Assembly: GCA_003990705.1 (NCBI GenBank)
Contig: AP018318.1
Coordinates: forward strand, 5,815,001 to 5,879,000
Origin: Nostoc sp. HK-01
GTDB taxonomy: Bacteria > Cyanobacteriota > Cyanobacteriia > Cyanobacteriales > Nostocaceae
Direction of reading: 5' to 3'
Length of the DNA stretch: 64,000 nt
Shown here: positions 1 to 9,306 of the stretch, one piece after another
Layout of the letters: every line of letters starts with the position of its first letter
Position numbering within the stretch: position 1 is the stretch's first letter
The notes under the pieces: model-generated
The model's database searches: none
The model's input: the letters and a program-made list of their open reading frames with translations, nothing else
What the model was told of the DNA's origin: nothing
Program-made: the position numbers and the translations under genes

Positions 1-532
1 ACCCGGAGAATATTTCTTTGTCTCCTTAAAAGTCGCCGGCTACAGTGGACTTGTACTGTCTACGCCTTTTATCCTTTATCAAGTTATCCAGTTTGTCCTC
101 CCAGGGTTAACACGCCGTGAACGTCGCTTAGTAGGGCCAATAGTTTTAGGGTCGAGTGTGTTATTTATTGGTGGGTTAGTATTTGCCTATTCTGTTCTTA
201 TCCCCGCCGCTTTGAGGTTTTTTATTAGCTATGGCGCTGATGTTGTAGAACAACTGTGGTCAATTGATAAATATTTTGAATTTATACTGCTGCTGTTATT
301 TAGCACTGGCTTGGCATTTCAAATTCCGATTATTCAATTATTGTTGGGTAACTTAGGAATCGTCTCTTCCGACAGAATGCTTTCGGGTTGGCGCTACGTG
401 ATTATGGCAGCAGTAATTTTAGGTGCAGTTCTTACTCCTTCGACTGACCCGTTAACTCAAGCTTTGTTAGCCAGCGCAGTTTTAGGGCTTTATATGGGTG
501 GAATTGGGTTAGTTAAACTTACGGGTAAATAA
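1..532 (+). CDS. tatC: TatC, Sec-independent twin-arginine translocase subunit (5' end outside window)
   Basis: This is the C-terminal part of the multispanning receptor subunit that, with TatA, moves folded proteins with twin-arginine signals across the thylakoid or cytoplasmic membrane. The open frame continues upstream of the first ATG at 158 to the window edge. It reads [16 protein letters not shown] and then [10 protein letters not shown], both typical of TatC, followed by hydrophobic segments and a tail ending in LVKLTGK. About 176 residues are visible and the N-terminal third is missing. A tatA-type partner lies elsewhere in the window at 31.7 kb, so the two are not in one operon here. 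Confidence 0.95.
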   Translation, partial: PGEYFFVSLKVAGYSGLVLSTPFILYQVIQFVLPGLTRRERRLVGPIVLGSSVLFIGGLVFAYSVLIPAALRFFISYGADVVEQLWSIDKYFEFILLLLFSTGLAFQIPIIQLLLGNLGIVSSDRMLSGWRYVIMAAVILGAVLTPSTDPLTQALLASAVLGLYMGGIGLVKLTGK

Positions 533-810
533 TACATAGCAATAGTGAATCAGTCACTCTTGTTTTGATTAGTTTCACCATTTCTTCACCTACACCTTTT
601 GCTGATGCAGGATTTTGTTTGTTAAAAATCAAATACGGCTTGCTTTTAAAAAATATGAAAGACAATTGCCAAAAACTAAAATTTTGTTAGAGTTACTATC
701 TAAATCAGCATAAAAGAATTACATAATTTACTCATAAAATGTATTGCAAAAATTCAAAAGCCTGCAATACATTTAAGTGTGTTACAGTGCCATATCAAAA
801 ATAAACTAGC

Positions 811-1119
811 TCAAACTATCCACTCAGAAGCGCGTTCACCTAAATCGAGGGGAATGCTGACAGCTTTACCGAGCCGGGGGCGTTCTTTTGTTTGGGTAAT
901 AAATGTTTGTACCTGTGCTGTACCACCTAAAGCATTAAGATAATTAGCGATGGTATCAAGATGTTCTTGGTACTCTGCCTCTGTTAAGGGAAAAGAAGCT
1001 TGCTCTAGATATTTCCACATTACTTGCAGAAATATCTTGCCTTGAGTACGGCGGAACTGGACATCGTAAGAATGTCCCCACTTATCAAGTAACAGTTGGT
1101 GTAATTCCTTTCCTGTCAT
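811..1119 (-). CDS. DUF3067 family protein
   Basis: A 102-residue soluble protein that matches the cyanobacterial/plant DUF3067 family from memory (MTGKELHQLLLDKWG at the N-terminus, WKYLEQASFPLTEAEY, and a C-terminal proline-containing LGKAVSIPLDLG). Its function is not known to me. It has no signal peptide or membrane segment. The frame opens four codons earlier at a TTG (1131), but the ATG at 1119 starts the conserved part and is preferred. It is divergent from petC, with about 230 bases between the starts, a neighbourhood I associate with this family in cyanobacteria. Confidence 0.8.
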   Translation of the reverse strand: MTGKELHQLLLDKWGHSYDVQFRRTQGKIFLQVMWKYLEQASFPLTEAEYQEHLDTIANYLNALGGTAQVQTFITQTKERPRLGKAVSIPLDLGERASEWIV

Positions 1120-1348
1120 AGCTTGTCTCAATTAGATTTTACATTTAGTTATGATGTTAAGTTCCGTAACTCAAGTATGATAGGGATATAAAGAAATGTA
1201 ATGCTAACAGAAAAGATGCTAAAAGTATCTTGCAACAAAGAAGTTTAGCATCGTTGGTTAGCATTTCGACCCAGACAAGAGTTGCTCAAGCATTAGTACT
1301 CTTGTCAGAATGCTTAAACAAAATATACAAAGAGCGAGCGCGTAGGAT

Positions 1349-1888
1349 ATGGCTCAATTTTCGGAATCAATGGACGTGCCTGATATGGGTCGTCGTCAAT
1401 TCATGAACCTGCTCACTTTTGGGACTGTCACTGGAGTAGCTCTGGGTGCATTGTATCCCGTTGTTAACTACTTTATTCCTCCGGCCGCTGGTGGTGCTGG
1501 TGGTGGTACAACAGCCAAAGACAGCCTCGGCAACGATGTGAGCGTCAGTCAATTTCTCGACAGCCATAACGTAGGCGATCGCACCCTCGTTCAAGGATTG
1601 AAGGGCGACCCCACCTACATTGTGGTCGAAAGCAAAGAAGCTATTACCGATTACGGCATTAACGCTGTTTGCACCCACTTGGGTTGTGTTGTTCCTTGGA
1701 ACGCTGCGGAAAACAAATTTAAATGTCCTTGCCACGGTTCGCAATACGATGCAACTGGTAAAGTAGTCCGAGGCCCCGCACCACGTTCTTTGGCTTTAAG
1801 CCACGCCAAAGCCGAAAACGACAAGATTGTTTTGACCCCCTGGACTGAAACCGACTTCCGCACCGGCGAAGAACCTTGGTGGGCATAA
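1349..1888 (+). CDS. petC: Cytochrome b6-f complex Rieske iron-sulfur subunit
   Basis: The Rieske protein passes electrons from plastoquinol to cytochrome f in the thylakoid b6-f complex. The 179 residues match the family length. An N-terminal membrane anchor (about 21-43) with a preceding RR pair is followed by a glycine-rich hinge (GGAGGG, about 48-53). The cluster-binding boxes are CTHLGC (C108, H110, C113) and CPCHGS (C126, C128, H129), so both Cys/His ligand pairs and the structural disulfide cysteines are present. An AGGA ribosome site precedes the ATG. It is followed by petA after about 106 bases, the usual petCA operon. Confidence 0.98.
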   Translation: MAQFSESMDVPDMGRRQFMNLLTFGTVTGVALGALYPVVNYFIPPAAGGAGGGTTAKDSLGNDVSVSQFLDSHNVGDRTLVQGLKGDPTYIVVESKEAITDYGINAVCTHLGCVVPWNAAENKFKCPCHGSQYDATGKVVRGPAPRSLALSHAKAENDKIVLTPWTETDFRTGEEPWWA

Positions 1889-1929
1889 TTTTTAGTCAAT
1901 AGTCCAACGTCCATAGTCCATAGCAACTA

Positions 1930-1964
1930 TTGACCATTGACCATTGACCCTTGACCCTTGACTA
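1930..1964. repeat. Heptameric short tandem repeat (STRR) in the petC-petA spacer
   Basis: About five copies of a TTGACCA/TTGACCC heptamer lie in the spacer of the petCA operon. Tandem heptamers of this kind are a hallmark of Nostocales genomes. It is probably transcribed as part of the petCA message. Confidence 0.8.
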
Positions 1965-1994
1965 CTTCATCCAAGAATCGTTGTCCTTATAGAG

Positions 1995-2996
1995 ATGAGA
2001 AATTCCTTTACAACAGCGAGGTTAACTCGCAGTGCTAGAGCAATTACTAAAACATTGCTCATAGCGATCGCTACAGTAACATTCTTCTTTACTAGCGATA
2101 TTGCTCTGCCTCAAAGTGCTGCTGCTTATCCCTTCTGGGCGCAGCAAACCTATCCTGAAACGCCCCGCGAACCGACAGGTAGAATCGTTTGTGCTAACTG
2201 TCACCTAGCAGCCAAGCCCACAGAAGTAGAAGTACCTCAATCAGTGCTGCCTGACACAGTATTTAAAGCTGTAGTCAAAATTCCCTACGATACCAGCGTG
2301 CAGCAAGTTGGTGCAGATGGTTCTAAAGTTGGCTTAAACGTCGGTGCAGTTTTAATGCTACCCGAAGGTTTCAAGCTGGCACCTGAAGACCGCATTCCTG
2401 AAGAACTGAAAGAAGAAGTCGGCGACACCTACTTCCAAACCTATAAAGAAGGTTCAGACAACGTTGTAATTGTTGGCCCCTTACCTGGCGAACAATATCA
2501 AGAAATCGTCTTCCCAGTTCTTTCTCCTAACCCAGCAACTGACAAAAGCATCCACTTCGGTAAGTATTCAGTTCACGTAGGTGGAAACAGAGGACGGGGA
2601 CAAGTTTATCCTACTGGCGAAAAGAGTAACAACACTGTTTACAACGCTTCTGCTGCTGGCACCATTAGCAAGATTGCTAAAGAAGAAGATGGTGACGGTA
2701 ACGTTAAATATTTAGTGAACATCACAACCGAAGCTGGTGATGTGGTCACTGATACAATTCCTCTTGGCCCAGAACTGATTGTTTCTGAAGGACAAGCAGT
2801 AAAATCTGGTGATGCTTTGACAAGTAACCCCAACGTTGGTGGCTTCGGTCAAAAAGATACAGAAATTGTGTTACAAGATTCCAGCAGAGTTGGTTGGTTA
2901 ATCGCCTTTGTCTCTCTGGTAATGTTGGCTCAAGTAATGCTAGTTCTCAAAAAGAAACAGGTTGAAAAAGTTCAAGCTGCTGAAATGAATTTCTAA
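1995..2996 (+). CDS. petA: Apocytochrome f
   Basis: Cytochrome f is the c-type haem subunit of the b6-f complex and reduces plastocyanin or cytochrome c6. The 333-residue precursor has a signal peptide of about 44 residues ending in SAAA before AYPFWAQQ. The mature N-terminal tyrosine (Y45) is the expected sixth haem ligand, and VCANCH (C66, C69, H70) is the covalent haem site. A single C-terminal helix (about 297-319) is followed by a basic stromal tail KKKQVEK. It is second in the petC-petA operon and is followed directly by a strong terminator. Confidence 0.98.
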   Translation: MRNSFTTARLTRSARAITKTLLIAIATVTFFFTSDIALPQSAAAYPFWAQQTYPETPREPTGRIVCANCHLAAKPTEVEVPQSVLPDTVFKAVVKIPYDTSVQQVGADGSKVGLNVGAVLMLPEGFKLAPEDRIPEELKEEVGDTYFQTYKEGSDNVVIVGPLPGEQYQEIVFPVLSPNPATDKSIHFGKYSVHVGGNRGRGQVYPTGEKSNNTVYNASAAGTISKIAKEEDGDGNVKYLVNITTEAGDVVTDTIPLGPELIVSEGQAVKSGDALTSNPNVGGFGQKDTEIVLQDSSRVGWLIAFVSLVMLAQVMLVLKKKQVEKVQAAEMNF

Positions 2997-3021
2997 AATT
3001 CTCTGATAAATCCTTTTTTAT

Positions 3022-3049
3022 AAAGACAGGCAATATGCCTGTCTTTTTT
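3022..3049 (+). terminator. Rho-independent terminator of petCA
   Basis: A perfect 11-bp stem (3022-3032 with 3036-3046) with an ATA loop is followed by a T-run. It starts 26 bases after the petA stop codon. Confidence 0.9.
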
Positions 3050-3128
3050 AGTTCTCAGATTGTTATTTTATCCAGAGTAATTGAAGAGTGCTAATCAGTT
3101 TGTGTCCAAGAATAAGGAAAATATCTAT

Positions 3129-3440
3129 CTATACTGCTTGAGTCAACAGAGAATCAAGTTGACCTTTGGTGTCTAGCTGATAAATGTCATCACAACCACC
3201 AATGTGTTGATTATTAACAAAAATTTGTGGTACTGTTCGACGACCATTAGCTCTTTCTGCCATTTTGGCTCTAGCGGTTTCATCACCGTCGATTTTGTAT
3301 TCAGTGAAGTTTACGCCTTTCCACCACAGCAACATTTTGGCACGAATGCAGTATGGGCAGGTTTGCCAGGTATAAATTTCGACGTTAGCTTTAACCTTGT
3401 CTGGATGACGACCAAGTAGGGGATTGAGGAAGTCCAACAT
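3129..3440 (-). CDS. grxC: Glutaredoxin 3 (dithiol)
   Basis: A small thiol-disulfide oxidoreductase that uses glutathione. The CPYC active site (C28, C31), the cis-proline segment RTVPQIFVN and the glutathione-binding IGGCDDIYQL are all present in the expected order. At 103 residues it carries about 18 extra N-terminal residues compared with a minimal glutaredoxin; the core starts near residue 19 (NVEIYTWQTCPYC). It faces petA tail to tail and appears monocistronic. Confidence 0.95.
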   Translation of the reverse strand: MLDFLNPLLGRHPDKVKANVEIYTWQTCPYCIRAKMLLWWKGVNFTEYKIDGDETARAKMAERANGRRTVPQIFVNNQHIGGCDDIYQLDTKGQLDSLLTQAV

Positions 3441-3883
3441 AAGTCTGAAGTGTGAAGTTTGAAGTATGAAAGATGAAATTATGATATTGCCCTAAGACTT
3501 CTATTTTAGATTTAGCTGATTTTTTTTCGTAAACTTATACGCATTTTTCTTGACTATATATACTTAGATATACACATACACACAATGTATCTCTTTTACT
3601 AACAGGCTCATGTATGAATCATCTGAGACTTGCTAAATTTGCTTTAAAGTCTCTTGCAGCAATAATTTGAGACATTTGATATTTTTAGCAATTTTTAATT
3701 ATTTAATAGTACATGAGAACTACATAAACAAATTACTGGTATTGATTGACATCCATTGGCAGCAAAAATTAACAATTGTGTGAGTGAATACTATTTTCCA
3801 TAGGTATCGGCACTTTGGTAGACTTGAAAACTGAAATGGCTAGATGAAATAACGCAATAGAGAGCAGTTGAGAGGGTGAGTCT
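3441..3883. other. Non-coding spacer with degenerate heptamer repeat; glpX upstream region
   Basis: I find no convincing gene in these 443 bases. The first about 37 bases (3441-3477) are degenerate tandem heptamers of the GAAGTNT type just upstream of grxC. The rest is AT-rich and must hold the divergent promoters of grxC and glpX. I could not fix a -10/-35 pair or an NtcA site. Confidence 0.5.
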
Positions 3884-4921
3884 GTGGAAAATACGCTTGG
3901 GTTAGAGATTATTGAGGTAGTAGAACAAGCCGCGATCGCATCTGCGAAGTGGATGGGTAAAGGCGAAAAGAACACGGCTGACCAAGTAGCAGTAGAAGCA
4001 ATGCGTGAGCGCATGAATAAAATCTATATGCGTGGTCGCATCGTGATTGGGGAAGGGGAACGTGATGACGCTCCTATGCTGTATATCGGTGAAGAAGTTG
4101 GTATCTGCACTAGTCCAGACGCAAAAGACTTTTGTAACCCTGATGAATTAGTAGAAATTGACATTGCCGTAGACCCCTGCGAAGGTACAAACTTAGTAGC
4201 ATACGGACAGCCTGGTTCAATGGCTGTGTTGGCAATTTCTGAAAAAGGTGGCTTGTTTGCTGCACCTGACTTCTACATGAAGAAACTAGCAGCACCCCCA
4301 GCAGCTAAAGGCAAAGTAGACATTAACAAGTCAGCCACCGAAAACCTCAAGATTCTCTCAGAGTGTCTAGATCGCTCGATTGATGAACTCGTAGTAGTTG
4401 TAATGAAGCGCGAACGCCACAACGATTTGATTAAAGAAATCCGCGAAGCGGGAGCCAGAGTCCAACTAATTTCTGATGGTGACGTAGGTGCAGCCATATC
4501 TTGTGGTTTTGCGGGAACTAATATCCATGCACTGATGGGTATTGGTGCTGCACCTGAAGGTGTGATTTCTGCGGCGGCTATGCGGGCAATGGGTGGACAT
4601 TTCCAAGGCCAATTGATCTACGATCCAGCAGTGGTGAAAACAGGTCTAATTGGGGAAAGCAAAGAAGCTAACATTGAGCGTTTGCAGTCTATGAACATCA
4701 CTGACCCCGATAAGGTCTACGATGCTCATGAACTGGCTTCTGGTCAAAATGTACTGTTTGCTGCTTGCGGAATTACTTCTGGTAATTTAATGCAAGGTGT
4801 CCGCTTCTTCCACGGTGGTGCAAGAACTCAAAGTTTGGTTATCTCTAGCCAGTCTAAGACAGCTAGATTTGTCGATACAATCCACATGGTAGAACAGCCT
4901 AAGACTCTGCAATTGCACTAG
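3884..4921 (+). CDS. glpX: Class II fructose-1,6-/sedoheptulose-1,7-bisphosphatase (GlpX type)
   Basis: This bifunctional phosphatase drives the Calvin cycle by removing the 1-phosphate of FBP and SBP. Its 345 residues fit the cyanobacterial enzyme. Visible metal/phosphate ligands are D33 and E57 (GEGERDD), and D97 to E100 in [13 protein letters not shown]. The substrate-side segments [10 protein letters not shown] and [15 protein letters not shown] follow. The start is a GTG whose next codons give [12 protein letters not shown], the usual N-terminus. It lies upstream of hemA on the same strand, separated by a repeat-derived hairpin, so the two are probably not strictly co-transcribed. Confidence 0.95.
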   Translation: MENTLGLEIIEVVEQAAIASAKWMGKGEKNTADQVAVEAMRERMNKIYMRGRIVIGEGERDDAPMLYIGEEVGICTSPDAKDFCNPDELVEIDIAVDPCEGTNLVAYGQPGSMAVLAISEKGGLFAAPDFYMKKLAAPPAAKGKVDINKSATENLKILSECLDRSIDELVVVVMKRERHNDLIKEIREAGARVQLISDGDVGAAISCGFAGTNIHALMGIGAAPEGVISAAAMRAMGGHFQGQLIYDPAVVKTGLIGESKEANIERLQSMNITDPDKVYDAHELASGQNVLFAACGITSGNLMQGVRFFHGGARTQSLVISSQSKTARFVDTIHMVEQPKTLQLH

Positions 4922-4943
4922 AAATTCGGGAGAGAGATTCATT

Positions 4944-5010
4944 AAGTCAAAAGTAAAAAGTAAAAAGTAAAAAATATTTTTGTTTTTTACTTTTGCCTTT
5001 TGACTTTTTA
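4944..5010. repeat. Tandem AAAAGTA repeat with inverted partner (hairpin)
   Basis: Copies of AAAAGTA/AAAAAGT on the left (4944-4974) are mirrored by TTTTTACTTTTGCCTTTTGAC-like sequence on the right (4982-5006), giving a long imperfect AT-rich hairpin. It could end glpX transcription, but it looks like one of the dispersed Nostocales repeats. Confidence 0.7.
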
Positions 5011-5058
5011 CTTCCATTCCCCAATTGTTAATAACCCATTATTAATTGTTGATAAGAA

Positions 5059-6345
5059 ATGAATATTGCAGTGGTGGGGTTAAGCCATAAAACAGCCCCA
5101 GTCGAAATTCGGGAAAAGCTGAGTATTCCAGAACCACAAACTGAAAGTGCGATCGCTCATTTAACTAGTTACCCCCACATTGACGAAGTAGCTATACTTA
5201 GCACTTGCAACCGTCTGGAAATTTACATTGTGGCTAGTGAAACTGACCAAGGTGTCCGCGAAGTTACTCAGTTTCTTTCAGAACACAGCAAATTCCCTGT
5301 ATCTTCTTTAAGACAACACCTGTTTGTGCTACTGCACGAAGACGCTGTAATGCACATTATGCGGGTAGCAGCAGGATTAGATAGCTTAGTCCTCGGAGAA
5401 GGTCAGATTCTGGCTCAGGTGAAGAATACTCACAAACTGGGGCAGCAATACAGTGGTATAAAAACAATTTTGAATCGATTATTTAAACAAGCAATTACAG
5501 CGGGTAAGCGAGTACGTACCGAAACAAGTATTGGCACTGGTGCTGTTTCTATTAGTTCGGCGGCTGTGGAGTTGGCACAAATCAAAGCTGCTAATTTATC
5601 TGCTTGTCGAGTGGCAATTCTCGGTGCTGGCAAAATGTCGCGGTTGTTGGTGCAACATTTAATTTCTAAAGGTGCGGGACAAATTAGTATTGTAAATCGC
5701 TCCCGCGATCGCGCCCAGGAATTAGCCAAGCAGTTCTCTGACCAACCAATCCGCATTCATTTGCTGGCGGAAATGATGACCGTAATTGCCGAAAGCGATT
5801 TAGTATTTACTAGTACATCTGCAACAGAGCCAATACTTGACCGCGCCAAGTTAGAAATAGTTTTAGAAGCTGGCCGTCCTTTGATGTTATTTGATATCTC
5901 TGTGCCGCGTAACGTACACTCAGATGTCAATGAACTAGCACATGTCCAGGCGTTTAATGTTGATGATTTAAAAGCAGTAGTTGCACAGAACTACGAAAGC
6001 CGACGCAAAATGGCTCAAGAAGCCGAAAAACTTTTAGAAGAAGAAATTGAAGCTTTTGATATTTGGTGGCGCAGTTTAGAAACTGTAACTACTATCAGCT
6101 GTCTGCGAAATAAAATCGAAACCATCCGCGAACAAGAGTTGGAAAAAGCTTTGTCGCGTTTGGGTTCGGAATTTGGAGACAAACATCAGGAAGTGATCGA
6201 AGCTTTAACAAGAGGAATCGTTAACAAAATTTTACACGATCCGATGGTGCAATTACGAGCGCAACAGGATGTCGAGGCGAGACGACGTTGTATGCAAACG
6301 CTACAAATGTTGTTTAACCTTGATGTGGAAGAGCAGTTTGGTTAA
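5059..6345 (+). CDS. hemA: Glutamyl-tRNA reductase
   Basis: This enzyme makes glutamate-1-semialdehyde from Glu-tRNA with NADPH, the first committed step of haem, chlorophyll and bilin synthesis. The 428 residues match the family. The catalytic cysteine is C50 in [10 protein letters not shown], followed by the substrate-binding region [17 protein letters not shown]. The NADPH fold is at about residue 190 ([10 protein letters not shown]), and a C-terminal helical dimerization spine ends in NLDVEEQFG. The N-terminal [20 protein letters not shown] supports the ATG chosen. Confidence 0.98.
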   Translation: MNIAVVGLSHKTAPVEIREKLSIPEPQTESAIAHLTSYPHIDEVAILSTCNRLEIYIVASETDQGVREVTQFLSEHSKFPVSSLRQHLFVLLHEDAVMHIMRVAAGLDSLVLGEGQILAQVKNTHKLGQQYSGIKTILNRLFKQAITAGKRVRTETSIGTGAVSISSAAVELAQIKAANLSACRVAILGAGKMSRLLVQHLISKGAGQISIVNRSRDRAQELAKQFSDQPIRIHLLAEMMTVIAESDLVFTSTSATEPILDRAKLEIVLEAGRPLMLFDISVPRNVHSDVNELAHVQAFNVDDLKAVVAQNYESRRKMAQEAEKLLEEEIEAFDIWWRSLETVTTISCLRNKIETIREQELEKALSRLGSEFGDKHQEVIEALTRGIVNKILHDPMVQLRAQQDVEARRRCMQTLQMLFNLDVEEQFG

Positions 6346-6351
6346 AAAAGA

Positions 6352-6493
6352 GTGTAGGGGTGAAAGGGTATAGAGGGGTAAAGGTGAAAGGAGTCATGAT
6401 TCTTTCGTCAGTTTTGTAGTCATTGCTCATTCAACTTAAATTAGTTAAGTTAACTTGGTTAATCTTTTCTCTGACACCCTCACACCTCTACAC
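6352..6493. repeat. G/A-rich repeat with distant inverted copy
   Basis: GTGTAGGGGTG (6352-6362) is nearly the inverse of CACCTCTACAC (6483-6493), with further AGGGGT/GGTGAAAGG units between. It fills the convergent spacer between hemA and the Uma2 gene and resembles dispersed intergenic repeats seen again at about 10.5 and 10.9 kb. Confidence 0.5.
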
Positions 6494-6526
6494 CCAGCCT
6501 CAATAGATAACTTTTGTGCTTAAATT

Positions 6527-7174
6527 TTATTTTGATGCGATCGCCATTTCAAATTCTTCCAAAGCCTGAAGATTGCCTACTTGCCAAGCACGTTCCACAA
6601 AAGTAGGAATGATTTGCTTGATTGGTATGTCTTCAAAGAGAGGACTATCATCAGAAACTAAATAAATTCCATCACGCAATACATAAATTTTCAGTGTGCC
6701 GCTATCATAAACCCAAAGTTCCGGCACGCCAATGGCTGCATAAGCATCAAGTTTGGTTTTAGAAGTGACATCAGATTGAATTGCCAAATCAGGTGGTGGG
6801 TCGTCAGGTTCTAAGCGGCGATGGCCAATCATGCGCTGATAATTTGTGATGTAAAAACAAGCGTCGGGTTCTACTCCGGCTGTTCCTGGCTTTTTGAACG
6901 TGGTAGAACCAAAAGGTTCATACCTTCTGCCTTGAAATCTGAGTAAAGCTTTGACAAAATCTGAAATTAGTTCTTTTGGCTTTTCATGTTCAGGTAAAGG
7001 AACCATAATTTCTAAAGTACCTTGGCTATAAGCTACTCTCGCACGCCGCTTGTGTCCCAATTCCTCTAAAATCGCCTCGAATTCTGACCAACTGACATCT
7101 GGTATAGTAACTGCACTACCAGGAGCCAATTGCATCTGGCTAACAGGTTTTGCTACGGGAATAACAGCAGTCAT
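6527..7174 (-). CDS. Uma2 family (DUF820) putative PD-(D/E)XK endonuclease
   Basis: A 215-residue member of a family greatly expanded in cyanobacteria, with a restriction-endonuclease-like fold and unknown targets. The likely active-site pieces are GVEPDACFYI and PDLAIQSDVTSKTKLDAYAAIGVPELWVYD, which give the expected Asp, Asp/Glu and Lys order. The N-terminus contains ISWSEFEAILEELG-like sequence (DVSWSEFEAILEEL). It stands alone. The family assignment is firm; a nuclease activity in vivo is inferred only from fold homology. Confidence 0.9.
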   Translation of the reverse strand: MTAVIPVAKPVSQMQLAPGSAVTIPDVSWSEFEAILEELGHKRRARVAYSQGTLEIMVPLPEHEKPKELISDFVKALLRFQGRRYEPFGSTTFKKPGTAGVEPDACFYITNYQRMIGHRRLEPDDPPPDLAIQSDVTSKTKLDAYAAIGVPELWVYDSGTLKIYVLRDGIYLVSDDSPLFEDIPIKQIIPTFVERAWQVGNLQALEEFEMAIASK

Positions 7175-7280
7175 AATTTCAAGAAGGGAAATATTGTATA
7201 TTACTTTATCAAATAAATTCTCTTGGCTGGTTTTTGGTTAAGAGAACCGAGCATGATTTTTTAAAATTTTTAATTAAAAA

Positions 7281-7306
7281 TAAACACAGATAATTGTCTG
7301 TGTTTA
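7281..7306 (-). terminator. Hairpin between the small HTH gene and the Uma2 gene
   Basis: A perfect 10-bp stem (7281-7290 with 7297-7306) with a 6-base loop, set in A/T-rich flanks with A-runs on the left that read as T-runs on the minus strand. It lies downstream of the minus-strand HTH gene and may end its transcript. Confidence 0.5.
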
Positions 7307-7480
7307 ATTAAAATATAATTTATTGCCAGAAATATTGTGTGCCTACAAAACTTTGTATTTGCTATCTCGGATTTGTTTTTCTTACGCTAGACTAGTAATC
7401 TATGTCAATTAATTATTAATATTGTTGTGGCGATCGCTACTCAATATCGGCAATATTTTTAATTTTTAATCATTACTATT

Positions 7481-7672
7481 TCAATTACTTATATAAGAGG
7501 TCTTGTCCTCGCTTGATAGTCTAGTTTTTGTAATTGTGGAAACTTGCGCTCTTTGAAGTGCTACGTATAAAGTAGATTGGTCTACATCTAAAAATTTAGC
7601 CGCTTGTACAACAGAAGTACCTTGTTTAATTATTTTGTTTATTCTTTTTCTAGCTAACGAATGTTTCAGCAT
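7481..7672 (-). CDS. Small helix-turn-helix protein
   Basis: A 63-residue frame whose residues 1-43 read like a resolvase/transposase type HTH: basic start KHSLARKRINKIIKQG, then TSVVQAAKFLDVDQSTLYVALQRAQ. The pattern (xxQAAKxLxVxxSTLYxxLxR) is typical of DNA-binding HTH segments. No catalytic domain is present, so it is either a tiny regulator or the remnant of a recombinase. It is divergent from the ArsR gene at 7845. Reality as a gene rests on this motif and the downstream hairpin only. Confidence 0.5.
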   Translation of the reverse strand: MLKHSLARKRINKIIKQGTSVVQAAKFLDVDQSTLYVALQRAQVSTITKTRLSSEDKTSYISN

Positions 7673-7844
7673 AGCGAAATGTAAAGAACAACTTAAGAAA
7701 TTTCATTTTTTTCCTAAACAAATCGCAAAATTGACATTAATTAAAAAAAAAGTGATGGGAAATTAGCGCTGCATTTTAGGAGGACAGCACGAATAATTCG
7801 ATTTCTTTCTAATTAGATCGGGGTCGAATTAATGATAAAAAATT

Positions 7845-8435
7845 ATGAGAAAAGAACAGTTTAAGACCCTACTACAATTTTTTAAAGTATTAGCAGACGA
7901 AAGTAGATTGAAGATTGTAGGTATTTTGGCAAACCAAGAGTGTAGTGTGGAAGAATTAGCAGCACTCATGCAACTTAAAGAACCGACAGTATCTCACCAT
8001 TTGGCGAAACTTAAAGAAGTAAATTTGGTGACTATGCGCCCTGATGGTAACAGCCGTTTGTATCAGCTAGATAGTGAAGCCTTAGAAAAAATTAGCCAGG
8101 AAATTTTTACTCCAGGAAAGATAGCTTCTTTAATTACCCAGATAGATACTGAAGCTTGGGAAAGCAAAGTTTTGAATAATTATCTAGAAAGCAATCCCAC
8201 CAGCTTAGATGGAGTTCAACGCCTCAAAGAAATTCCCGTTAGTCGCAAAAAGCGCTTAGTAATTCTCAAATGGTTGTCTACTAAATTTGAGTTAGAAGTT
8301 GAATATTCTGAACAGATGGTGAACGAAATTCTCGGTCGTTATCATCCTGACTACCTTACCTTGCAACGCGAGTTAGTTAGTTACAAATTCATTCAGCGAA
8401 AGGATGGAATTTATTGTCGGAATCTACAAGATTGA
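7845..8435 (+). CDS. ArsR-type winged-helix regulator fused to a DUF2087 domain
   Basis: A 196-residue transcription regulator. Residues 1-90 form an ArsR-like winged helix (FFKVLADESRLKIVGILANQECSVEEL, then KEPTVSHHLAKLKE as the recognition helix). Residues about 130-192 match DUF2087 (RKKRLVILKWL, FELEVEYSEQMVNEIL, YHPDYLTLQRELV, KDGIYCR). The classical ELCVCDL metal site is absent; only one Cys lies in that region, so metal sensing is not supported. Its targets are unknown. The divergent upstream region contains an AGGAGGACAGC stretch about 60 bases before the ATG. Confidence 0.88.
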   Translation: MRKEQFKTLLQFFKVLADESRLKIVGILANQECSVEELAALMQLKEPTVSHHLAKLKEVNLVTMRPDGNSRLYQLDSEALEKISQEIFTPGKIASLITQIDTEAWESKVLNNYLESNPTSLDGVQRLKEIPVSRKKRLVILKWLSTKFELEVEYSEQMVNEILGRYHPDYLTLQRELVSYKFIQRKDGIYCRNLQD

Positions 8436-8523
8436 GAATGCTGAACAAAAAATTAAGAATTCAGTAGTCAGCAACCAGAATGTTATTCGGAAGTTCTGAC
8501 TCCTGAGTGGATTAGATCGAAAA

Positions 8524-9306
8524 TTACTTTCCTAAATAAGCTTCTAAAACTTGGGAGTTAGTTTGAATTTCGCTAGGAGAACCATCAGCTAAATTCTGAC
8601 CTTCAGCCAGTACCCAAACACGATCGCACAAGGACATAATCACATCCATATTATGTTCAATAATTAAAAATGTCAGACCGTCTTGGCGGTTCCAGGTGAC
8701 AATGCGATCGCATATATCATCAATTAACCTTGGGTTTACCCCAGCTGCTGGTTCATCTAACAAAATTAACTTGGGATTAGTCATTAACGCCCTACCCATT
8801 TCCAGCAGCTTGCGTTGTCCACCAGACAAACACCCAGCGTAATCTTGTGCTTTCTGCGCTAACCCCACAGACTCTAACAAAAACATTGCCCGTTCTTGTA
8901 ATTGTTTTTCTTCTTTGGCGACTAAGTGGGGTTGGAGTTGCACTTGCCAAAAACTTTCACCTGTTTGCTTTTGCGCCGCCAGTAACATATTTTCCAACAC
9001 CGACAACCGCGAGAGAGTCCGCGCTACCTGAAAAGTGCGGACTAGTCCCTGTTGGGCAATTTGATATGGTTGCAACTGCTGGATTTGTTCGCCATCAAAA
9101 ATCACTCGTCCCTTATCTGGACGAATAAAGTTAGAAAGTAAATTAAATAAAGTGGTTTTACCAGCACCATTGGGGCCAATCAACCCAGTGATGCTACCTT
9201 TAAGAACTTCAATTTTTGCCTCATTGACTGCTTTGATCCCGCCAAAGCTTTTACAAAGTCCAGAGGCTGCTAACAAGGGAAGTGGCGATGATTGGTTATT
9301 TACCAA
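8524..9306 (-). CDS. livG: ABC transporter ATPase, branched-chain amino acid (LivG) type
   Basis: A 260-residue nucleotide-binding subunit for amino acid or amide uptake. Walker A is GPNGAGKTT (44-52), the signature is LSGGQRKLLEMGRAL, and Walker B is LILLDEPAAGVNP followed by IIEHNMDVIMSLCDRV. The GVNP after Walker B and the long helical insert are typical of the LivG/UrtD subgroup. It overlaps the upstream permease gene by 11 bases, showing translational coupling. The binding protein, second permease (LivH type) and second ATPase (LivF type) are not in the window, as is common for the scattered neutral amino acid (Nat) systems of Anabaena. Substrate is inferred. Confidence 0.88.
   Translation of the reverse strand: MVNNQSSPLPLLAASGLCKSFGGIKAVNEAKIEVLKGSITGLIGPNGAGKTTLFNLLSNFIRPDKGRVIFDGEQIQQLQPYQIAQQGLVRTFQVARTLSRLSVLENMLLAAQKQTGESFWQVQLQPHLVAKEEKQLQERAMFLLESVGLAQKAQDYAGCLSGGQRKLLEMGRALMTNPKLILLDEPAAGVNPRLIDDICDRIVTWNRQDGLTFLIIEHNMDVIMSLCDRVWVLAEGQNLADGSPSEIQTNSQVLEAYLGK

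Noticed and set aside
1367-1744. 125-codon minus-strand frame inside petC
   Set aside because: It is antisense to the whole Rieske gene, with low-complexity composition and no ribosome site.
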